Assembly: GCA_947244595.1 (NCBI GenBank)
Contig: CAMXKT010000010.1
Coordinates: 1 to 32,211 of the forward strand
DNA length: 32,211 nt
From: an uncultured Oscillibacter sp.
Lineage (GTDB): Bacteria; Bacillota; Clostridia; Oscillospirales; Oscillospiraceae
Reading direction: 5' to 3'
Positions 28,816 through 32,211 of this stretch are shown here, in pieces. Below the pieces are notes generated by a model. The model saw nothing but the letters and a program-made list of their open reading frames with translations, searched no databases and had not been told where the DNA came from. Positions within the stretch are counted from its first letter, which is position 1; every line of letters begins with the position of its first letter. A program made the translations under genes and the position numbers.

Positions 28816-29595
28816 CTAAGAGCCGCCGCTATACGGCGGTTGGCCTCGAAACGCGCCTGCGGGCGCAGGCCTTTCCGCTGCACAGCGTTCCCGCCCCCAA
28901 GAAGGGGGCGGGATTATTTTATCATTCTGTGGACCCGCTGTGGACCCGTTGTCAAATGCTTCCGGCTCCACGGCCTCCTCCGGCAGTCCGCTGCCCGCCA
29001 GGAAGGAGAAGTTCCCGCTGGCCCGCCTCCCGTGGACCAGGATGGTGTACTCCCCGGTCTTGGGGGCGACCACCGTGTGGGCCCCCTCCAGGGCATTGCC
29101 CTCCAAAAGGTTCTCCCCGTCCTCGCCGCAGATCTCCACGTCCAGGCGGCCGTCATAGGTTTCCACTCGGATCTCCAGGCTGTCCCCCTTCTTCAAGCAG
29201 AGGGTGTGGGAGTCGAAGCCGTTAAAATAGTCGTAGCGCATCCGGTAGCTGGTCTCGTCGGCGTAACGGGAGCAGTTGTAGCCCTGGAAGACCTCCTGGT
29301 TCTCCCAGGCCCAGGCGGCGGCGTAGAAGACCAGCCCCGCCCCGACGAGGAGGAAGCAGAGGAGCATCCCCAGCCAGTCGTACTTGACCCTTCCGCCGCC
29401 CCGGGCGGAGAGCAGGGTCTCCACCCCCAGGGCCACCAGAATGAGGGGGGAGGCTTTCAGCAGCCAGCCGATCTCCACCTGGGGCCACAGCAGGGAGACC
29501 AGCATTCCAAGCCCCGCCGCCACCAGGACCACCCCCAGGGTAAAGGTCCCCACCCGGCGCTGAGGCCGGGCTGCCATTCCCTCACTGGCCGTCAT
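28816..29595 (-). CDS. LiaF-TM/DUF5668-like membrane protein with frame-shifted 3' end
   Basis: 259 aa as read. The N-terminus after MTASEGMAARPQRR holds three to four hydrophobic segments (VGTFTLGVVLVAAGLGMLVSLL, LKASPLILVALGVETLL, WLGMLLCFLLVGAGLVFYAAAW), as in DUF5668/LiaF-like proteins. An extracytoplasmic beta-rich domain follows (YNCSRYADETSYRMRYDYF to SGNFSFLAGSG). An 11-bp tandem duplication (CTGTGGACCCG twice, plus-strand 28927-28948) changes the frame near the end. Without one copy the protein would stop at TGA 28922-28924, directly before a hairpin; with it, about 37 extra residues are added that run through this hairpin. The gene overlaps the preceding one by 14 bases and is the last of the sigma factor operon. 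Confidence 0.8.
   Translation of the reverse strand: MTASEGMAARPQRRVGTFTLGVVLVAAGLGMLVSLLWPQVEIGWLLKASPLILVALGVETLLSARGGGRVKYDWLGMLLCFLLVGAGLVFYAAAWAWENQEVFQGYNCSRYADETSYRMRYDYFNGFDSHTLCLKKGDSLEIRVETYDGRLDVEICGEDGENLLEGNALEGAHTVVAPKTGEYTILVHGRRASGNFSFLAGSGLPEEAVEPEAFDNGSTAGPQNDKIIPPPSWGRERCAAERPAPAGAFRGQPPYSGGS
28890..28921. terminator. GC-rich hairpin at the end of the sigma operon
   Basis: CCCGCCCCC-AAGAA-GGGGGCGGG. On the plus strand it is followed by ATTATTTTA; on the minus strand it follows the ancestral stop of the membrane-protein gene but has no T-run. It may work in either direction. Confidence 0.5.
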
Positions 29596-30361
29596 GACCG
29601 GCCTCCTGTTTCTGCTCCTTCTCGTACTTCTCCACGTTGAACTCCGACTTCCACTCCAGGGTCACGGGCACGGGCTCCGCGGGCTGTTCCGGCTCCTCCG
29701 CCTGGGGGACCTCCGGGGCCTTAGGGTCCGGCTTTTCATGGAAGGCGTTCTCCGCCTGAGTCCAGGGGGTTTCCTTCATCCTCGGAGGCTCCGCGGGACC
29801 CTTGGGGGGCGTGTAGGAGGGACCGTCATAGGAATCCTTGGGGGTCTTGGGTCCCTTGATGAACCAGATGCCCAGGGCGATGATCAGCACCGTGCCCAGG
29901 ATCCGGGGCATATCCCAGACCAGCAGGTCGTAGAGCCAGTCGATGAGCCAGTTTCCCCGCAGGGGGGACAGCAGATTCCGGGCGAAGATCATATAGAGGC
30001 TGTAGGCCCCCACCGCCACCAGCAGCCAGCCGATGAGGCTCCCCCGGCGGCTGAGAATCCGGTTCAGCTTCCGGGCGTCCATGTCGGAAAGGCCGAACAG
30101 GAATTCGTCCTCCGGGGCCCCGCCGTCCCGGAGCTGGCGGCGGAGGTTGAAGCTGTCAAAGAACGAATAGGCCCACAGGGGCAGGATGAGGACCGACAGA
30201 GCCCCCGTCTCCAGGAACACCGCGATGAACACCATGGCGCTGAAAATGATGGTCTGGGAGATGCCCCGCTTCATGTAGCCCAGGCACATCTGCCCGCAGC
30301 CGGGCACGCAGGACCAGATCAGATACCAGCAGCCCCACAAAAATTTCCGAATGGCTTTCAT
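29582..30361 (-). CDS. Membrane protein with TM2-like start, unknown function
   Basis: 259 aa. The N-terminus (WYLIWSCVPGCGQMCLGYMKRGISQ) follows the P-G-x-G-Q-M-x-x-G-Y-x-x-x-G pattern of TM2-type membrane proteins, then a hydrophobic pair (IIFSAMVFIAVFLETGALSVL, ILPLWAYSFFDSF). Two more hydrophobic segments lie near residues 109-126 and 150-167. The C-terminal 90 residues are hydrophilic and rich in Pro, Lys and Glu, and probably cytoplasmic. It overlaps the anti-sigma stop as ATGA with GGAGGAAA upstream. As part of a sigma/anti-sigma operon it may sense or respond to envelope stress; this is inference. Confidence 0.8.
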   Translation of the reverse strand: MKAIRKFLWGCWYLIWSCVPGCGQMCLGYMKRGISQTIIFSAMVFIAVFLETGALSVLILPLWAYSFFDSFNLRRQLRDGGAPEDEFLFGLSDMDARKLNRILSRRGSLIGWLLVAVGAYSLYMIFARNLLSPLRGNWLIDWLYDLLVWDMPRILGTVLIIALGIWFIKGPKTPKDSYDGPSYTPPKGPAEPPRMKETPWTQAENAFHEKPDPKAPEVPQAEEPEQPAEPVPVTLEWKSEFNVEKYEKEQKQEAGHDGQ

Positions 30362-30831
30362 GCCCTATTTCCTCCTTCTATCATGCGGCGGGCGCTGAGC
30401 CCGTCAAAGAAATCAGATAAGCCGCCCACGGCCCCCCGCAGGGAGTCGCCGATTTCTCCCGTCAGGTCCGTCAGCTGCCGGGAGACGCTGGGCCGGTCCT
30501 CCGGAAGAACGGGCCGGGTGAACTCCACCCGCTCCCCGCCCCACAGAACCGTCAGGGCCAGGGTCACGGCGGCCACGGCGGTGGCGTACCGGCTGGTGAC
30601 CAGCCGGAGGGCCCGGCTTCGTATCCGGGCCCGGAGGGCCTTTTGACAGGACCGCTCCGGGACCAGCAGGGCCCCGTCCTCCAGGGCCAGTGCGTACCGC
30701 TGTAAGCAGTCATCGCAGAAAGCCAGGTGCTCCGCGATCTCCAGCCGCTCCAGCTCGTCGAAGCGGTCCTCGTTTCTCGCCAGGGCCTCCAGGGCCCCGT
30801 CGCTTAAGTGTCCGTCCTCACGGAATACCAT
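30358..30831 (-). CDS. Zinc-finger anti-sigma factor
   Basis: 157 aa. The N-terminal domain carries the HX3CX2C motif of zinc-binding anti-sigma factors (EHLAFCDDC: H35, C39, C42), preceded by a long helix. A single transmembrane segment (about residues 82-99, YATAVAAVTLALTVLW) leads to an outer part with FTRPVLPEDRPSVSRQL. It should hold the sigma factor encoded just upstream at the membrane until a signal arrives. ATG at 30831 is used, with AGGGG eight bases upstream; a GTG three codons earlier lies too close to that site. It overlaps the sigma factor gene by 14 bases. Confidence 0.85.
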   Translation of the reverse strand: MVFREDGHLSDGALEALARNEDRFDELERLEIAEHLAFCDDCLQRYALALEDGALLVPERSCQKALRARIRSRALRLVTSRYATAVAAVTLALTVLWGGERVEFTRPVLPEDRPSVSRQLTDLTGEIGDSLRGAVGGLSDFFDGLSARRMIEGGNRA

Positions 30832-31402
30832 GCCTTCCACCCCTTTCCAATGCCTCCCGCAGCAGCCGCTTGCCCCGGGACAGCTGTGTATAGACGGTTT
30901 TCACCGGCCTGCCCAAGGCCAAGGCGGCCTCCTCCGGGCTCCGCTCCTCCAGCAGGCACAATCGGCACACCTGCCGGTAGGGCTCTTTCAGCGCTTGAAG
31001 CGCTGTTAAGATCTCCGCCTCCCCGCTCCGCCGGAGGACCGCCTCCTCGGCGGGCGGGGCCAGACCTCTGGCCAGCTCTTCTTCCCCGGGGAGCACCGTC
31101 CGGCGGTTCCAGGCGCTTTGCAGGTGGTCCTTGGCCTTGTTGGCGGCGATGCGGCTGAGCCACTGCCGTTCGTAGCCCTCCGGCATGCTCTCCCGGTGGA
31201 TGTAGGCGGAGAGGAAGGTCTCCTGGGTCAGGTCCTCCGCCGCCGCCGGATCCCGGACCAGCTGGAAGCAGACGGTATAGACCAGCCGTTCATATTGCAG
31301 GACCAGTTCCGTGAACCGCTCCTTTGTAATGACCGTCACGCCGTCTGCCACCCCCTCCCAGTCCGGAACGCGTCCGGCCCTCTGTCGTCCGACACAGATC
31401 AT
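30818..31402 (-). CDS. ECF-type RNA polymerase sigma factor
   Basis: 194 aa from the chosen start. Region 2 is FTELVLQYERLVYTVCFQLVRDPAAAEDLTQETFLSAY; region 4 is LTALQALKEPYRQVCRLCLLEERSPEEAALALGRPVKTVYTQLSRGKRLL, a typical sigma-70 HTH. ATG at 31402 has GGAAGGGG eight bases upstream. However, the sigma domain begins only around VTVITKERFTEL, and a GTG at 31339 behind GGGAGGGGG would give a more usual length of 173 aa, so the start is uncertain. A TTG at 31429 has no ribosome site. It is first in the operon with the anti-sigma factor and two membrane proteins; the upstream region holds palindromes A and B. Confidence 0.9.
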   Translation of the reverse strand: MICVGRQRAGRVPDWEGVADGVTVITKERFTELVLQYERLVYTVCFQLVRDPAAAEDLTQETFLSAYIHRESMPEGYERQWLSRIAANKAKDHLQSAWNRRTVLPGEEELARGLAPPAEEAVLRRSGEAEILTALQALKEPYRQVCRLCLLEERSPEEAALALGRPVKTVYTQLSRGKRLLREALERGGRHGIP

Positions 31403-31487
31403 ACGAAGGACCCCTTCCGGATTCTTCAAAAAAATCGAAAAAATTTTTTCTGAGCTCCCAGGAGGGGGTCCATGCTCACCCAGACCT

Positions 31488-31524
31488 TATTCATTTATGA
31501 ATAAGGTCTATTCATTTGCGAATA
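31488..31524. promoter_or_regulatory. Palindromic sites A and B, TATTCA-N4-(T/C)GAATA
   Basis: Site A is TATTCA TTTA TGAATA (31488-31503), embedded in a perfect palindrome with 13-bp arms (31483-31510). Site B is TATTCA TTTG CGAATA (31509-31524). The centres are 21 bases apart, two helical turns. They lie in the gap between the divergent sigma-factor and crotonase genes, about 275-300 bases before the sigma-54 start site. Confidence 0.75.
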
Positions 31525-31636
31525 AATGCCTGTTGATCGTCTGTTCTTTGCGCGGTTTTCACAGAAAGCACGTCCCTGTCCCTGCATTTTTCACAAAAGC
31601 TCCGGCGCTGTTTTTGAATTTCTTGCACACACAGTC

Positions 31637-31652
31637 TATTCAAAAATGAATA
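31637..31652. promoter_or_regulatory. Palindromic site C, TATTCA-N4-TGAATA
   Basis: TATTCA AAAA TGAATA, same half-sites and spacing as A and B, flanked by GTC as in B. Its centre is about 145 bases upstream of the predicted sigma-54 start site, a usual distance for an enhancer-binding protein. The remaining sequence between 31525 and 31760 shows no credible gene. Confidence 0.7.
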
Positions 31653-31764
31653 GAGCTTCCAATTTTCGGAGACGGTCCTCTCCCAAACGTAGAAAATGCC
31701 CTCCGATTTTTTGGCAATCTGAACAGGAAACTGGCCTCTTCGGCAGAAACTGCGGCTTGCGAAA

Positions 31765-31781
31765 TTGGCACGGAACTTGCT
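31765..31781 (+). promoter_or_regulatory. Consensus sigma-54 promoter, overlapping a possible sigma-A promoter
   Basis: TTGGCACGGAACTTGCT matches the sigma-54 consensus (Y)TGGCACGrNNNTTGCW at every defined position, with GG (-24) and GC (-12) ten bases apart. TATAAT (31781-31786) directly follows, with TGC before it and a weak TTGCGA 18 bases upstream, so sigma-A could also start nearby. It drives the crotonase gene 60 bases downstream. Confidence 0.8.
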
Positions 31782-31840
31782 ATAATAACCGTCGGACAAA
31801 ACGGGGCCAACCCCGAAAAAATGAAGGAGGAACGCAAGCC

Positions 31841-32211
31841 ATGTATCAGACTGTTCGTTACGAGAAGAAAGACAGCATCGGTATTGCCACCATCAACCGT
31901 CCCGAGGCGCTGAACGCCCTGAACTCCACGGTCATCGCCGATCTGGAGGGTGTGATTTCCGAAGTGGAGAAGGATACCGAGCTCCGGGCCTTCATCCTCA
32001 CCGGCGAGGGCCGCTCCTTCGTGGCCGGGGCCGACATCGGCGAGCAGAAGCCCATGGACGTGGCCCAGGGCCGCAAGTGGGGCCAGCGGGGCAGCGCCCT
32101 GTTCCGCCGCATCGAGAAGCTGGAGATTCCCACCATCGCCGCGGTGAACGGCTTCGCCCTGGGCGGCGGCTGCGAGATTGCCATGAGCTGCGACATCATC
32201 CTGGCCGCCGG
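31841..32211 (+). CDS. Enoyl-CoA hydratase/crotonase (partial, runs off the window)
   Basis: The first 123 codons are visible. Crotonases hydrate or dehydrate CoA thioesters; in butyrate producers this enzyme converts 3-hydroxybutyryl-CoA to crotonyl-CoA. INRPEALNALN is the N-terminal signature, FVAGADIGE supplies the first oxyanion-hole residue, and FALGGGCEIAMSCDI holds the second together with the first catalytic Glu (in GGGCE). The second catalytic Glu lies beyond the window. AAGGAGG ten bases before ATG supports the start. The sigma-54 promoter and upstream sites indicate activator-dependent expression. A short-chain 3-hydroxybutyryl-CoA dehydratase (crt) is likely, but other crotonase-family activities are not excluded. 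Confidence 0.92.
   Translation, partial: MYQTVRYEKKDSIGIATINRPEALNALNSTVIADLEGVISEVEKDTELRAFILTGEGRSFVAGADIGEQKPMDVAQGRKWGQRGSALFRRIEKLEIPTIAAVNGFALGGGCEIAMSCDIILAA

Noticed and set aside
31487..31525. ArgR/AhrC boxes, because two 18-bp palindromes are 3 bp apart
   Set aside because: The half-sites are in the opposite order (ATTCA-N4-TGAAT, where ARG boxes are TGAAT-N4-ATTCA), and no arginine gene is nearby.
31512..31799. 95-codon minus-strand reading frame upstream of the crotonase gene
   Set aside because: It covers the sigma-54 promoter and site C, lacks a ribosome site and resembles no protein.
1..32211. CRISPR arrays, transposases, reverse transcriptases, restriction or known anti-phage genes
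   Set aside because: None seen on either strand; the only repeats are those listed.

Overview
The window is GC-rich DNA (by eye about 65% G+C, with strong G/C bias at third codon positions). It looks like a Gram-positive anaerobe of the Oscillospiraceae (Flavonifractor/Lawsonibacter/Oscillibacter-like). Signs of this are AddAB instead of RecBCD, SLH-domain surface proteins, B. subtilis-type sigma-A promoters, AGGAGG ribosome binding sites, and a crotonase gene of the kind used in butyrate formation. The genus is an inference from gene content, not a database match.

Layout. 1-55 is the 3' end of an SLH surface-protein gene. 192-617 is a tRNA-Leu cluster (GAG, CAG, CAG) behind a consensus promoter. 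869-1069 encodes a small coiled-coil-like protein. 1167-1400 is copy 1 of a hairpin-rich repeat. 1432-14118 (minus strand) is one compact operon for a contractile-tailed, PBSX-like phage particle, from small terminase to the XkdU-like baseplate protein. It has no integrase, repressor, replication, lysis or tail-fibre gene. 14193-21146 is addB-addA, with a near-perfect parS site in the addB leader. 21173-21301 is a promoter plus small RNA that looks like the antisense half of a degraded type I toxin-antitoxin locus, and 21337-21612 is copy 2 of the repeat. 21796-23895 is a full SLH surface protein whose 3' end equals the partial gene at position 1. 24055-24270 is a DUF378 protein, followed by three hairpins. 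24546-27450 encodes an M29 aminopeptidase, a gamma-carbonic-anhydrase-like protein and an AI-2E family transporter. 27497-28566 is an XRE regulator plus DUF3169 membrane protein behind three identically built operators. 28601-28799 is a candidate type I toxin-antitoxin pair (25-aa peptide on minus, convergent RNA on plus). 28816-31402 (minus) is an ECF sigma factor, anti-sigma factor and two membrane proteins. 31488-32211 holds paired inverted repeats, a consensus sigma-54 promoter and the start of a crotonase gene.

How the parts may work together. The phage block could still build a DNA-filled contractile particle: small and large terminase, portal, XkdF-like protein, capsid, connectors, sheath, tube, a very short putative tape measure, hub, spike and wedge are all intact and tightly overlapped. 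With no genes for independent life, it is either a remnant or a domesticated PBSX/GTA-like element. AddAB processes double-strand breaks next door. The two convergent sense/antisense loci, the two copies of the covarying repeat and the two SLH 3' ends show that this neighbourhood has been shaped by duplication.

Most interesting leads: the GTA-like particle operon, the parS site in the addB leader, the candidate type I toxin family with one intact and one broken locus, the two-copy structured repeat, the phased XRE operators, and the sigma-54 promoter with TATTCA-N4-TGAATA sites upstream of the crotonase gene.
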